DNA of 64,000 bases from Serratia nevei (GTDB lineage Bacteria > Pseudomonadota > Gammaproteobacteria > Enterobacterales > Enterobacteriaceae): assembly GCF_037948395.1 (NCBI RefSeq), contig NZ_CP149940.1, positions 3,720,001 through 3,784,000 on the forward strand. Direction: 5' to 3'. The position numbers and the translations under genes are program-made. The notes under the pieces were generated by a model that saw nothing but the letters and a program-made list of their open reading frames with translations, had not been told where the DNA came from and did not search any database. This document shows positions 28,149-38,108 of this stretch, piece after piece; position 1 is the stretch's first letter; the number at the start of each line of letters is the position of its first letter.

Positions 28149-28439
28149 TTATTCTTTATAAACCACGATTTCCTGATAAAGCTTAATAACCTCACCATCG
28201 CTATCGACAGAGTCGGTATATTCCGTTTGCTGCGCCAGATGAATCACCCTCCATCCTTTACGCGCTAATTCAGGGATCGTCAGGCGCCCCACGCCGCGGC
28301 AGGTGAACAGGGTGTCATCCGACAGCCTAAGCTTACTAACCTATGTATAATCATACGCTTGAGAATGACAAACGTGCGACTCCGCCGCCATCGCCGGCAG
28401 TGAAAACAGCCCCACTAACAACATTAACAGGTTTCTCAT
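28149..28439 (-). pseudogene. Small secreted protein gene interrupted by an in-frame amber codon
   Basis: Read from ATG 28439, the minus strand encodes a clean signal peptide (MRNLLMLLVGLFSLPAMAAE) and continues SHVCHSQAYDYT, then hits TAG at 28341-28343. The same frame continues without further stops through VSKLRLSDDTLFTCRG, RLTIPELARKGWRVIH and DGEVIKLYQEIVVYKE to a TAA at 28149. The whole frame has 97 codons including both stops. The two cysteines (one on each side of the TAG) could form a disulphide in the periplasm. A single base change (for example CAG to TAG) would explain it. The family is not recognised. A sequencing error is possible. Confidence 0.7.
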
Positions 28440-28837
28440 GGCGACCTCCCAATCGCTTATTCATGCCGGCCGATTACGCAGACAAAGGCTGACGTTAATA
28501 CACCGGTAAAAGGCTCAAATTAATTACCTCTTGCACGGATGAAATTACAGGCTGGCGCCGGTGAATGACAAATGAAAAATATAAACCTTGGCGTTAAATG
28601 AATTCATCCGAATCGAGAAACATGAACAGCGGCCCTTTGCACCGCACGGAATGGTCAAAAACCGGCCAATAATTAGCAAGAAAAGTAATTATTTATGTCC
28701 CTGTTTATGTTACAAATGCCGCCCGCCGCTAAAACACCAAAAAAAACCGTCAAAATGCGCAAAAACGCAGCGTTCTGCGCAAAACATCGGCATGGCGGCG
28801 CTGATGGGGGCGGTCATACATAAAACAGGGATAACAC
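28440..28837. promoter_or_regulatory. Upstream region of the porin gene with TGCGCAAAA direct repeats
   Basis: This 398-base region has no gene I can support. Two direct copies of TGCGCAAAA (28756-28764 and 28776-28784) are 20 bases apart, about 55-80 bases before the porin start, a spacing fitting a dimeric activator such as OmpR. The rest is AT-rich leader and promoter sequence. Confidence 0.45.
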
Positions 28838-29989
28838 ATGGCAATGAAATTGCGCGTATTGACTCAAGCGGTGGCGCTGGGTCTGGCGATCGGCAGCGCG
28901 TCGTTCGCCGCTCAGGCGGAAATCACCCTGCTGAAGCAGGATCCACAGGCCGGTGATCCGCTCAGCCGCCTGAACTTCACCGTTGGCGGCAGCATCCGTC
29001 CGCAGTTCAACAACATGACGGGCGACGGCGACAAAGGTTCCTACAAGCGTAACGGCTTTGACGGCGGCACCCGCTTCCGTTTCGCGGCGGACTACTACCT
29101 GTTCGACGATATCAGCTGGATCAGCTACTACGAGCTGGGCGTAAACATTCCGGCGCTGTTCGACTGGGATCATCACTATGCCGACGGCGCGAGAAACACC
29201 AGCCGCCGCATGCTGTACACCGGCCTGAAAAGCAACACCTGGGGCCAGATGACCTTCGGCCAGCAGAACAGCGTTTACTATGATGTGGTTGGCGCCAAGA
29301 CCGATATCTGGGACTACGACATGTTGGCCCAGGCGCCGGGCAACGGCATCAACGGCGACTACGACGGCTCTTACCGTTCACGCAAGATGCTGAAGTACAA
29401 GAACCGCTTCGGCGATGCGGACGTTTATGCGTCGTACCTGTTCAGCGACAGCGACTACCTGCCGGGCAACGGCCTGCGCTATAAGCGCAAAGGCGGCGGC
29501 TCACTGGGCGTGGATTACCACATCACGCAGGATCTGACCTGGGGCACCGCCTGGAACTACACCCGCGCCGAAATGCGCAACCCGTCCACCAGCGGCAGCA
29601 AGAGCTACGATCAGAACATCGTCGGCACCGCCCTCAGCTGGAAACCGGACAACTGGACCCTCACCTTCGGCGGCGGTTACTACCACGACTTCCTGACCAC
29701 CAAGAAAGCCGACGTCAACAATTACTTCGCCGGCGATGCGTGGGGTATCGAATACCTGGCCGGTTATACCGTGCCGGTTGGCCAGTACGCGGTGAAATCG
29801 GTGATGCCGTACTTTATGGGCGATCGCCTGGAATACGTCACCGGGCGCAACTACCAGCGCATCGACAACGGCCTCGGGGTTACCGTGCAGTTTGACTACG
29901 GCTTCCGCGTTGACGTAGAGCACGTGCTGACATCGAGCACCGACAACCTCGGCGATATGACCGTGGTGCGTCTGCGCTACGATTTCTGA
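28838..29989 (+). CDS. General outer membrane porin family protein
   Basis: The 383-residue protein has a signal peptide (MAMKLRVLTQAVALGLAIGS, cleavage near AAQA-E) and alternating aromatic beta-strand sequence throughout, such as SWISYYELGVNIPALF and WGQMTFGQQNSVYYDV, and ends VVRLRYDF, the terminal phenylalanine of outer membrane barrels. The RMLYTGLKSNTWGQMTFGQ segment is like the L3/strand 6 region of classical trimeric porins. It is not close to OmpC/OmpF as I remember them; I cannot name the solute. An alternative start is the ATG two codons in. A terminator follows. Confidence 0.82.
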   Translation: MAMKLRVLTQAVALGLAIGSASFAAQAEITLLKQDPQAGDPLSRLNFTVGGSIRPQFNNMTGDGDKGSYKRNGFDGGTRFRFAADYYLFDDISWISYYELGVNIPALFDWDHHYADGARNTSRRMLYTGLKSNTWGQMTFGQQNSVYYDVVGAKTDIWDYDMLAQAPGNGINGDYDGSYRSRKMLKYKNRFGDADVYASYLFSDSDYLPGNGLRYKRKGGGSLGVDYHITQDLTWGTAWNYTRAEMRNPSTSGSKSYDQNIVGTALSWKPDNWTLTFGGGYYHDFLTTKKADVNNYFAGDAWGIEYLAGYTVPVGQYAVKSVMPYFMGDRLEYVTGRNYQRIDNGLGVTVQFDYGFRVDVEHVLTSSTDNLGDMTVVRLRYDF

Positions 29990-30003
29990 TTGTTCAGAAC
30001 GTA

Positions 30004-30029
30004 AAAAAGGCCGCGCAAGCGGCCTTTTT
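30004..30029. terminator. Bidirectional terminator between porin and mltB
   Basis: AAAAAGGCCGC (30004-30014) pairs with GCGGCCTTTTT (30019-30029) around GCAA. It can serve the porin on the plus strand and mltB on the minus strand. Confidence 0.92.
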
Positions 30030-30046
30030 CGTTTATGGGCGCAGCG

Positions 30047-31135
30047 TCAGAAGCCGCCGCGCGCCGAGCGCCCTACCGCTTCGCCCAGCTGCCATACCGC
30101 CATGGCGTAATGGGTGCTGTGGTTATAACGGGTGATGGTGTAGAAGTTCGGCAGGCCGTACCAATACTGGTAGCCGGTGCCGACGTCCAGCCGCAACAGG
30201 CTGGCTTCCTGGTTATCCCCGAGCGATCCCTGCGGGCTCAGGCCGGCTTCCGCCAGCGCGGTGACCGAGTAGCGGGTCTTGAAGCCGTTTTCCAACCCCG
30301 GCGCCTGGCCGTTGGCCTGAATCGCGACCGGCTCGCCTTTGGACCAGCCGTGCGCCTTGAAGTAATTGGCCACGCTGCCGATGGCATCGACCGGATCCCA
30401 CAGGTTGATATGGCCATCGCCGTTGAAGTCGACCGCATAGCTCTTGAAGGAAGAAGGCATGAACTGCCCATAGCCCATCGCGCCGGCGAAGGAGCCGCGC
30501 AGCTCGAGCGGATCGTCGCCTTCGGTGCGCGACATCAGCAGGAAGGTTTCCAGCTCACCGGCAAAGTAATCGGCGCGGCGCGGGTAGTCGAAGGCCAGCG
30601 TCGCCAGCGCATCGATAATGCGGGTTTTACCCATTACGCGGCCCCAGCGGGTCTCCACGCCGATAATCCCCACGATGATCTCCGGCGGCACGCCGTACAC
30701 CTGCCAGGCACGCTGCAGCGCATCCTGATATTGATTCCAGAACACCACGCCGTTTTGCACGTTATCCGGCGTGATGAACTTGTTGCGGTAGCGCAGCCAG
30801 GAGCCATTCGGCCCGGTTGGCCCCTGGGTCGACGGCGTCGGCGCCTGCCTGTCCATCAGCCGCAGAACCGAATCCAGGCGCCGTGCCTGCGCCAGCACGT
30901 CGTGCAGCTGCTGCCGATCAAAGCCGTGTTCCTGCACCATCTTATCGATAAAGCGCGCGGTATTCGGGTTATTGGCGAAATCACCCCCCAGCGGCGCGCC
31001 GCTGTGCGCCGGGCTCAGCAAAAAGCCACCCTTTACCGGGGTGCCTTGCGGCGTAGCGGTGGGACTGGGTTTCGGCGTGCTGCTACAGGCAGCAAGCAAG
31101 GTAATCAGCGGTAAAAGCGCAACCAGGTGACGCAT
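30047..31135 (-). CDS. mltB: Membrane-bound lytic murein transglycosylase B
   Basis: MltB cleaves the glycan strands of peptidoglycan to give anhydromuropeptides. The 362-residue lipoprotein begins MRHLVALLPLITLLAAC with lipobox LAAC, has a proline-rich linker, and shows the GH103 catalytic region VGIIGVETRWGRVMGKTRI (Glu near residue 155), then GAMGYGQFMPSSF and an EF-hand-like DFNGDGHINLWDPVDAIGSV. Length and motifs match MltB. The neighbourhood differs from E. coli, where mltB is near srlA. Confidence 0.93.
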   Translation of the reverse strand: MRHLVALLPLITLLAACSSTPKPSPTATPQGTPVKGGFLLSPAHSGAPLGGDFANNPNTARFIDKMVQEHGFDRQQLHDVLAQARRLDSVLRLMDRQAPTPSTQGPTGPNGSWLRYRNKFITPDNVQNGVVFWNQYQDALQRAWQVYGVPPEIIVGIIGVETRWGRVMGKTRIIDALATLAFDYPRRADYFAGELETFLLMSRTEGDDPLELRGSFAGAMGYGQFMPSSFKSYAVDFNGDGHINLWDPVDAIGSVANYFKAHGWSKGEPVAIQANGQAPGLENGFKTRYSVTALAEAGLSPQGSLGDNQEASLLRLDVGTGYQYWYGLPNFYTITRYNHSTHYAMAVWQLGEAVGRSARGGF

Positions 31136-31414
31136 CGGATATCCATATAACCATGCAAGAGATAAGTGGGAGTTATGTTAATGCATTGTTCGGCGCGAAC
31201 AAACTGGATTATGTCGCCAATTACCGCGTCAGGTAGCCAAACGTGCCAAATTGTGACGTTTTGCACGGTGAAAGGACGCCCGGTGCGGCCGCGCGGAATC
31301 TCAACCGCGACTAAATGAGAAAAATTATCACCTTGACGCCCCCTTTTACCCCGATAAAATGCCCGGCTGCTTGCCATCCGGCTATCGCCGCAATGATCAC
31401 AACAATGGACTGTA

Positions 31415-31870
31415 ATGGAATCTCTCGGACAACTCGCCAAAGATCTTTACCGTGGGCGCATCTCGCGCAAACCCTTTGTTTTCTCGCTGGCGATCTTCGC
31501 CGTTGGCATCGTGTTGCTGTCGTTTCTGTCGACCTACCTGGATAAAAACCATTTTCGCGCCCATGCGCACGGCGATACCGAGGAATTCGTCTCGGTATTG
31601 CTGTACCTGCTGTGCATTATGGTCTGGGCGCTGTTCTGTTTCGGCCTGGTGACGTGGTTTATGGCCAAAACCGCGTTTCGGCTCAACGATATCGGCCTGC
31701 CGGGTTGGGCGCTGGCCGTGGCGTGCTATGTTTGCTCGGTGCTCAACAACTACTCCCCCGGCCCGGTGGCGCGCTGGCTGCCGCTGTTCAGCCTGGCCGT
31801 CATGATCTGCGCCCTGCTGTTGCCGCCGGGCGGGCTGCGCCGCAAGCCGGACGGCAACGCTGACGACTAA
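31415..31870 (+). CDS. DUF805 family inner membrane protein
   Basis: The 151-residue product carries the DUF805 hallmarks: RGRISRKPFVFSLAIF near the N-terminus and FRLNDIGLPGWALAVA (the R-x-D-x-G-x-x-GW pattern) in the middle, with four membrane helices (ISRKPFVFSLAIFAVGIVLL and others). Function of this family is unknown. Its last bases overlap the end of convergent pgaD by 4 bases. It is divergent from mltB. Confidence 0.82.
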   Translation: MESLGQLAKDLYRGRISRKPFVFSLAIFAVGIVLLSFLSTYLDKNHFRAHAHGDTEEFVSVLLYLLCIMVWALFCFGLVTWFMAKTAFRLNDIGLPGWALAVACYVCSVLNNYSPGPVARWLPLFSLAVMICALLLPPGGLRRKPDGNADD

Positions 31871-32307
31871 CGCAGCTGCACCACCTTGTTCGCTGCCGGT
31901 TCGGCCGCCGTCAGCCTGCCGCTGACCTGGCTGATGCCGCCGCCGCTGTTATGGGACACCACGGCGATCGGCAAATGCCGCAGCTGCCGGGTTAACTCCG
32001 GCGTGATATAGCCGATGTGGGTGTTCGGTTGCTGTTTCCGCCAGCGGCCGGCCGCCCTGCGGCGGGAGAAATACTGGTTGTATTTGGCCCAGGCGATCAA
32101 CGTGACGGCATTGAACAACGCCACAATGATATACAGCGAGATCACCTCCAGCAGCGACAGGGCGGACCCCACCCCGTGCTGATCCATCACCGACATCAGG
32201 CCTCGGCTGAACAGATAAAGGAAGCCGCACCAGGCAAAAAGCGTCAACAGGCTGTCTACCACGCGCGGCAGCAGGCCGCGTTCGGAATAAATCAGGACGT
32301 CCGTCAT
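31867..32307 (-). CDS. pgaD: PNAG synthase accessory subunit PgaD
   Basis: PgaD is the small inner membrane partner of glycosyltransferase PgaC; in E. coli the pair binds cyclic di-GMP to activate poly-N-acetylglucosamine synthesis. The start [18 protein letters not shown] at 32307 overlaps the pgaC end by 4 bases and gives 146 residues, close to the E. coli length. Two membrane helices ([37 protein letters not shown]) are followed by the family motif [17 protein letters not shown], rich in arginines. Confidence 0.92.
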   Translation of the reverse strand: MTDVLIYSERGLLPRVVDSLLTLFAWCGFLYLFSRGLMSVMDQHGVGSALSLLEVISLYIIVALFNAVTLIAWAKYNQYFSRRRAAGRWRKQQPNTHIGYITPELTRQLRHLPIAVVSHNSGGGISQVSGRLTAAEPAANKVVQLR

Positions 32308-33638
32308 TCTTTGATCCTCCCAATGCCCCGATCGGGGCTGATCCAGCGCGCACGCCCGCGCCGAGCTTTCAACATCACTTTGGAAAACGCCACCAGCGTG
32401 GTCAGCAGGCTGAGCAGCCAATACACCAGCGGATACCAGATGATCCAGAACAGCGAGCGGCCGAAGCCCTTCTCATAGCGCTTCTCCAGCAGCAGGCTGA
32501 CGGTGAACTGCAGCAGGCACACCACGCCCAGCACCAGGCCGGTAAACGCCGGCGTCAGCAACGAGTGAATGCGAATGCCCTCCGGCAGCGGCACCGCCAG
32601 CCCGACCAGGAAAATCAGCACGCTGACCAGGTAAGTGAACGCCCACAACGTAGAGAGGCAATACTCGGCGAACAGCAGCCACATATGCCGGTGCTCCCAG
32701 GCCCACAGGTTGCGCAGATTCTTTAAAAACACCTCGGCGCCGCCCTGCGCCCAGCGCAGGCGCTGCTTCCACAGCCCGCGCAGGGTCTCCGGCATCAGGA
32801 TCCAGCACAGCGCCCGCGGTTCGAAGAAGATAGCCCAGTGCTTGAGCTGCAGCTTCCAGCTGATGTCGATGTCTTCGGTGATCATGTCCTGGCTCCAGTA
32901 GCCGACATCGGTAAGCGCTTGCTTACGAAACGCGGCCACCACGCCGGAGATGGTGAACAGGCGGCCATAGACGCGCTGCGTGCGCTTGATAAGGCCGATG
33001 ATCGACGAAAACTCACCGACCTGGATGCGGCCGATCAGCGTGGAGCGCGTGCGGATGCGCGGGTTGCCGGTCACGGCGCCGACGTGCGGATTGGCCAACA
33101 GCGGCGCCACCAAATAGGCCGCCGCATCGCGATCCAGCAGCGCATCGCCGTCGATGCACACCAGAAACTCGCTGCGCGCCGCCGCCGCGCCCGCCTGCAG
33201 CGCGATCGCTTTGCCCTGATTTTGCGCCAGATGGATCACCCGCAGGCGGGGGAACTCCAGCGTCAACTGATCCAGCACCTCAGCGGTGTCATCGCTGGAA
33301 CCGTCGTTGATGGCGATCACTTCGATATTTTCATAGCGCTGCGCCATCGCCGCCGAAATGGTTTCACGCGCGTTCAACCCTTCGTTGAAACAGGGGATCA
33401 GCACGCTGATCAACGGGTTGCCCGGCAGCACCGGCGCGGGCATGTCCGGGCTCCAGCGCCAGTGGCGCTCGCGGTGCAGCCAGAAATAGATGCCGCCGGC
33501 GATCCAGATACCGGACATGAACAGCGGCCAGAAAAACACGAAGTTGAGCAGCACTTCGCCGGTAAACAGCAGGACGATGCCGAAAGGCACGCTCAACACC
33601 AGACACAGGATAAATAAGGCAATTAAACGATCGGTCAT
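32304..33638 (-). CDS. pgaC: PNAG synthase glycosyltransferase PgaC
   Basis: PgaC polymerises N-acetylglucosamine from UDP-GlcNAc across the inner membrane. The 444-residue family 2 glycosyltransferase has two N-terminal helices, the nucleotide-binding start [12 protein letters not shown], the metal-binding [11 protein letters not shown] (DXD type), the acceptor motif [14 protein letters not shown] and the processivity motif [11 protein letters not shown] (Q-x-x-R-W), followed by C-terminal helices. It overlaps pgaB and pgaD by 4 bases each. Confidence 0.95.
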   Translation of the reverse strand: MTDRLIALFILCLVLSVPFGIVLLFTGEVLLNFVFFWPLFMSGIWIAGGIYFWLHRERHWRWSPDMPAPVLPGNPLISVLIPCFNEGLNARETISAAMAQRYENIEVIAINDGSSDDTAEVLDQLTLEFPRLRVIHLAQNQGKAIALQAGAAAARSEFLVCIDGDALLDRDAAAYLVAPLLANPHVGAVTGNPRIRTRSTLIGRIQVGEFSSIIGLIKRTQRVYGRLFTISGVVAAFRKQALTDVGYWSQDMITEDIDISWKLQLKHWAIFFEPRALCWILMPETLRGLWKQRLRWAQGGAEVFLKNLRNLWAWEHRHMWLLFAEYCLSTLWAFTYLVSVLIFLVGLAVPLPEGIRIHSLLTPAFTGLVLGVVCLLQFTVSLLLEKRYEKGFGRSLFWIIWYPLVYWLLSLLTTLVAFSKVMLKARRGRARWISPDRGIGRIKE

Positions 33639-35641
33639 GGCAGTGGGAACCAGGCTGAGGACAACACCGGGCGAACGGCATCTAGCTTAGGCCGATCGTC
33701 GAGGAAGTTGTCGGGGTAATAACCAAAGCTCTGAGCGCCATTGCGCTGCAGGCGACGCATCCATTCGGCCAGCAGTTGACCGTCATCCAGGCTGATCCGG
33801 CGCTCCTTGCGCCAGTCGACGGCCTGCAACTCAAACACCGTTTTATCGAGCGCGCCGGGGTAAGCGGCCACTTTGCCCACCAGTTGATCCAGCCAGCGGC
33901 CGCTGTCGGCGCGCGACACGTTTTCCATCAGCGGCATCGCCATCGGCGCCACCCAGTCGTAGGCCTGCAGGAAATCCGCCAGATTCTGGCCGAACCAGGC
34001 TTCGCTGGCGGGATCGAGCACCGGCATCGCATAGATGTTGCGCGCGGTTTGCACCTGCGGGCCGCGGATCGCCCGCACCCGCTCGGTCAGCGACTGGGTA
34101 AACGCGATCAGCGCCCGGCTCTTGAAGCGCGTCCAGCGCACCATCTGCTGCGGATCCTGGCGTATCGCCGCCACCGAATCGGCGAAGCCGGCCTGGCGGT
34201 AGGCCGCAACGGCGTCGGGGCCAGCGTCCTCGAAGTCCGACAGCAGGGCATCGTCGTGGAACAGGATCCCTTTGAAGGTGGCGTGGGCCGCCAGATCCTC
34301 GTAGATCTCACTGATGCGCTGGCGCGCCACCGGGCTGAACGGCGACAGGCGGCGGTACTGCTTGTCGTCTACCGACAGCTGCCCACTTTGCGGATCGAGG
34401 CGCTGTACGCGCGGCACGTCAGAGCCCAGTTCGAACGCCAGCACCGGCATCCAGGCATACACGGCCACGCCGGTGCGCGAAGAGAGCTGCCAGGAGACCC
34501 GGTTGAACAGGTCGGCCTTCATCGGCAGCCAGCGGTTGGGGAAATAGAGCTCGCGCACGTTGCCGTCGCCTTTTGGATCGGCGAACGCCTGCAGGAAAAC
34601 GGTATTGATGCGCAGGTCATAGATGCGCTGGATCAGCTTGTCGAGGTTTTTGGCCTGCTGCTGCGGATCGGGATCGTAGAGGTAGTCGAGATCGACGTGC
34701 GCCACCCGCATGATCTGCCGGTTCTGTATCTGCGTCAGCTGCTGGGCGAAGCTCGTCAGCGACGGGTTACCGGCCACCAGCATGCGCGGCACGTTTTCAG
34801 GCGCGTTTACGTCTCCCAGCCCATTCTCCAGCGTCAGCGCCATGCGGTAACCGTGCTTGCGCGCGATGTCCAGCGCCACGCCGCCGGCCGCGCCGTACGG
34901 CCAGACCCACACGCGCGGCGCCTTACCGGTGGCGGCGGTGATGCGCTGGGTGATCAACGCCACGTCCTTCTCGATGCGTTGGCGATATTCCGCCTCGCTT
35001 TCGTAGCGGCCCTGTTTGGCGTCGTACAGCCGATTGGCGACCGCCGGTTCGGTATTGCCCTGCGGGTTGGCGATGCCGCCGTAATGCGACGCGTAGGTGT
35101 GCGCGCCGATCTCCACCAGCCCGGAGTCCGACACCTCCCGCACCTGCTGCCAGGTGAGGAAGCGATCGCGCGGCGTCATCAGGCCGCCGAAATCGACCGG
35201 CTTGCCGGCCGGCGCATCCAGCCAGACGCCGACCGGCGCCAGCACCGCCGGCCAGTTGTAGGCCTTCAGCAGCGGGAAGACCCGGCTGTAGAAGCTGCGG
35301 TAGCCGTCGTCGAAGGTCAGCAGTACCGCCTTGTTCGGCAACGCCGGGCCGCCGTTTTGCGCCTGCAGGATCTGCTCGACCGACACCGGTTGGTAGCCGT
35401 TTTGCTTCAGCCAGGCGAACTGTTCGTTGAGCGCGCTGGTGCGCACCGACATGTAGCGCTGGTCCGCCGCGCCGTCTTCCACGTCGTGATACGCCAGCAC
35501 CGCGTAACGGTTGGCCGGCCAAGGGCGTTCCATCGGCCCCACGGGGCGCTCCGCCGGCGGCGTGAAGCGTGGCACGTCCGCCTGGCTGCAGGCGGTGGTC
35601 AGCAACGCGGCCAACACGAAAAGCGAGGATCGAATAAGCAT
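33635..35641 (-). CDS. pgaB: PNAG de-N-acetylase lipoprotein PgaB
   Basis: PgaB partly deacetylates PNAG in the periplasm before export. The 668-residue lipoprotein has lipobox LTTAC and an N-terminal polysaccharide deacetylase domain (about 45-290) with metal and catalytic motifs [10 protein letters not shown] and [13 protein letters not shown] (H-x(4)-H type). The C-terminal half is the PgaB GH13-like PNAG hydrolase/binding domain ([34 protein letters not shown]). It lies 10 bases after pgaA and overlaps pgaC. Confidence 0.95.
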   Translation of the reverse strand: MLIRSSLFVLAALLTTACSQADVPRFTPPAERPVGPMERPWPANRYAVLAYHDVEDGAADQRYMSVRTSALNEQFAWLKQNGYQPVSVEQILQAQNGGPALPNKAVLLTFDDGYRSFYSRVFPLLKAYNWPAVLAPVGVWLDAPAGKPVDFGGLMTPRDRFLTWQQVREVSDSGLVEIGAHTYASHYGGIANPQGNTEPAVANRLYDAKQGRYESEAEYRQRIEKDVALITQRITAATGKAPRVWVWPYGAAGGVALDIARKHGYRMALTLENGLGDVNAPENVPRMLVAGNPSLTSFAQQLTQIQNRQIMRVAHVDLDYLYDPDPQQQAKNLDKLIQRIYDLRINTVFLQAFADPKGDGNVRELYFPNRWLPMKADLFNRVSWQLSSRTGVAVYAWMPVLAFELGSDVPRVQRLDPQSGQLSVDDKQYRRLSPFSPVARQRISEIYEDLAAHATFKGILFHDDALLSDFEDAGPDAVAAYRQAGFADSVAAIRQDPQQMVRWTRFKSRALIAFTQSLTERVRAIRGPQVQTARNIYAMPVLDPASEAWFGQNLADFLQAYDWVAPMAMPLMENVSRADSGRWLDQLVGKVAAYPGALDKTVFELQAVDWRKERRISLDDGQLLAEWMRRLQRNGAQSFGYYPDNFLDDRPKLDAVRPVLSSAWFPLP

Positions 35642-35651
35642 GATTATTCCT

Positions 35652-38108
35652 TTAAAAACGATAATTCAGATCAAACGTCACGCCGATGTTCCGCTCGCGT
35701 TTGCCGTCGTACGGATGCTTCTCAAACTGCAGCATCGCGCCGGCGTCCAACACCCCGTTCCAGCTGATGCGCTGGCCGTAACCCAGCTGGGTGATCGGCT
35801 TGCGCGCATAGTCCCGCTGCCAATAGCTGCCGGCACCGACCTGGAACTGCTGGCTCCACTCGGTCTGATAATGGCGATACAGGGTGTGATCGAGCGTTAA
35901 CGACGGCAGCAGCGTGAAGTCGCGCTTCGGGTTGTAATACGGCACGTTCTCCTGGCTGTTGCGGCTGCCGGACAGCGTCAGGTTCATGTCCAGCCGATAG
36001 CGGGCGCCGGCGAGCAGCCGTTGCCGCCCTTCCAGGCCGTATTCCAGCCGGTTGTTGCCGTCCGAGAAGTGCGAAGGCGCCACGCTGGCGCGCAGCTCGC
36101 GGCTTTCGTTCTGCTGCCAACGCAGCCACAGGTTGCCGCCGTTGGCGCTGATGCCGTTGGTCAACGCACGCAGCGGCGTCTCGGCCGACAGGCGCGCCAC
36201 CGAACCGCCGAGGCGCCATTGATCATTCAGGTCATACCAGGATGAGAGGCGCAGGCCGAGCTCATTGCCGTGGCCGTAGTTGCGGTTGGCCACCTCGGCC
36301 TCCAGCCACAGATCGCGCGAGCGCCACTCGGCGCCGGCGCTGAGATCGCGGTTGATGCCCTTGCCCTCGTCGAACTGGCCGGTGTTGAATCCCCAGCCGG
36401 TGAACAGCCGCCAGTTGTCGTCGATCGGCGGTGAATAGAGCGCGGCGTGAATGCCAAAATCGTGGCTGCCGCTGACCGGCCCGTCGGAATCGATGCCCTG
36501 ATTGCCGCTGATGCGCAGTTCAGACATGTGGTGAATGCGTCGCGAACGTTCAAGCTGCCGAGCGGCGACGCTTTCCGGCGCGCGCTGAATGACATCGTCG
36601 GCCAGCAAATCCAGCTGGCGCCACTCCTGCAACTCCTGCGCGACATAGCCCTGCTGGATCTCCAACGGCAGGCTGCGCGGCTCCAGCCCTTCCACCTGCT
36701 TGAGCTCATCCTCGGCGCGACGCGGCCAGCCACGCGCCAAATAAACGCTGGCCAAGGAGATGCGCAGACCCTGATTGCCCGGCGCCGTGCGCGCCAGATG
36801 GGTCAGCTGCCGTTCGGCCTCGGCCAGATCGCGTTGATAAACCCGCGACTGCGCCAGCAGCGATTGGCCGACCAGCCAGTCATCGTTGTAGGCCAGCGTC
36901 GGCAGCTGGTACAGGCGGGTCGCGTAGGGATAGCGCTGGCTGACGCGCTGCGCCAGCAACGCCGCCTGATCGATGCGTTCGTTCTCCGCCTGCGCGTAAA
37001 ACAGATCGGTTTCGTCTTCGGCGGTCACCGCCTGCGGTGCGGCGGCGTTCAGGCGGCCGAAAATGGCCTGCGCCTTGTCCGGCTGCTGCAGATAGAGGTA
37101 GGCGGACGCCGCCCAGCGCTGGGCATAATCCGGCACCGTGCGCCCTTCCGCCTGCAGGGTTTGATACTCGCTCACCACGTCGGCCATTCGATAACGCGCC
37201 AGCAGCGCACCCAGGCGATCGATACGCGCCTGTTGGTAGCTGTCCTGTGCCTCCGGCAGCGGCCGCCACTGCGTCAGCAGTTGATCATAGCGCGCCAGCG
37301 CGCGGTCGGCGATGACGAAACGTTCCTGTTCGCCGCGAGCATCGATAAACGACAGCCGCACCAGTTCGGCGGCCTCATCCGCCTGCAGGCGGCGCTGCTG
37401 CGCGGGCGGCAATGCCAGCCCCTGGCTTTCACGCAGCGCCGGATCCGCAACCCGATTTGCCGCCAGCAGCGTCACGTAATAAGCCTGAATTCCGGTGTCG
37501 GACGGCGCCAGCGCACGGGCATGGGTGGCGTTTTCCAGCGCCGCCCAGCTGCGGCCGGCGGCCTGGTCCACATAGGCGCGCGTCAGATACCACGTCGCCG
37601 GCTCCAGCAGCTTCTCCGCTCTTGCCGCTTCCGTTTGCGCCTGCACATCCTGCCCGGCATCCGCCAGCGTCATCACATAGCCGCGCTGCAAACCGCCGTC
37701 GGCGGGAGCGAGCTGCAACGCCGCACGCCACAGGCGCAGCGACGGTTGCCACTGCTTCAGGTTGCGATAGGCGCGGGCCGCCGTCGCCAGACTGGCGCTA
37801 TCCCGCTGCAGCGCAGCGCCGTCGGCACGCCAAAGCGCGACCACCTCTTCATCGTGGCCGGCCCAGCCGGCCACCTGGATATAATCGGCTCGCTGCTGCA
37901 GGCTCAACCCCTCCTGAGCGCGCCGCTGCGATAAATACGCCAGCACCGGCGCGGTATCACCCGACCTGGCCTGACGGATCAGCGCGTCATAGCGTTCATC
38001 CGCCAGCGCGGCGGCCGGCAGGGATAAACCGATAAACAGCAATGACGCCGCATATTTGGTGGCGTGGCGTTCGGTAAAGCGTAATGAACGCGAGTTAACT
38101 TTAGGCAC
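35652..38108 (-). CDS. pgaA: PNAG outer membrane export porin PgaA
   Basis: PgaA secretes the deacetylated polymer. The 818-residue protein has a signal peptide (AASLLFIGLSLPAAALA), about 500 residues of TPR-like helical repeats (AYRNLKQWQPSLRLWRAAL, IQQGYVAQELQEWRQLD) and a C-terminal 16-strand barrel ending GVTFDLNYRF. Translation probably begins at GTG 38108 with AAAGGA upstream; an ATG is not available nearby. It is the first gene of pgaABCD, preceded by a 581-base AT-rich regulatory region. Confidence 0.93.
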   Translation of the reverse strand: MPKVNSRSLRFTERHATKYAASLLFIGLSLPAAALADERYDALIRQARSGDTAPVLAYLSQRRAQEGLSLQQRADYIQVAGWAGHDEEVVALWRADGAALQRDSASLATAARAYRNLKQWQPSLRLWRAALQLAPADGGLQRGYVMTLADAGQDVQAQTEAARAEKLLEPATWYLTRAYVDQAAGRSWAALENATHARALAPSDTGIQAYYVTLLAANRVADPALRESQGLALPPAQQRRLQADEAAELVRLSFIDARGEQERFVIADRALARYDQLLTQWRPLPEAQDSYQQARIDRLGALLARYRMADVVSEYQTLQAEGRTVPDYAQRWAASAYLYLQQPDKAQAIFGRLNAAAPQAVTAEDETDLFYAQAENERIDQAALLAQRVSQRYPYATRLYQLPTLAYNDDWLVGQSLLAQSRVYQRDLAEAERQLTHLARTAPGNQGLRISLASVYLARGWPRRAEDELKQVEGLEPRSLPLEIQQGYVAQELQEWRQLDLLADDVIQRAPESVAARQLERSRRIHHMSELRISGNQGIDSDGPVSGSHDFGIHAALYSPPIDDNWRLFTGWGFNTGQFDEGKGINRDLSAGAEWRSRDLWLEAEVANRNYGHGNELGLRLSSWYDLNDQWRLGGSVARLSAETPLRALTNGISANGGNLWLRWQQNESRELRASVAPSHFSDGNNRLEYGLEGRQRLLAGARYRLDMNLTLSGSRNSQENVPYYNPKRDFTLLPSLTLDHTLYRHYQTEWSQQFQVGAGSYWQRDYARKPITQLGYGQRISWNGVLDAGAMLQFEKHPYDGKRERNIGVTFDLNYRF

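Noticed and set aside
16960..28837. Prophage or integrative element at argW
   Set aside because: No integrase, phage structural gene or repeated tRNA end was found; only scattered accessory genes are present.
33776..35767. Plus-strand frame of 663 codons
   Set aside because: Antisense shadow of pgaB; no family content and composition typical of a shadow frame.
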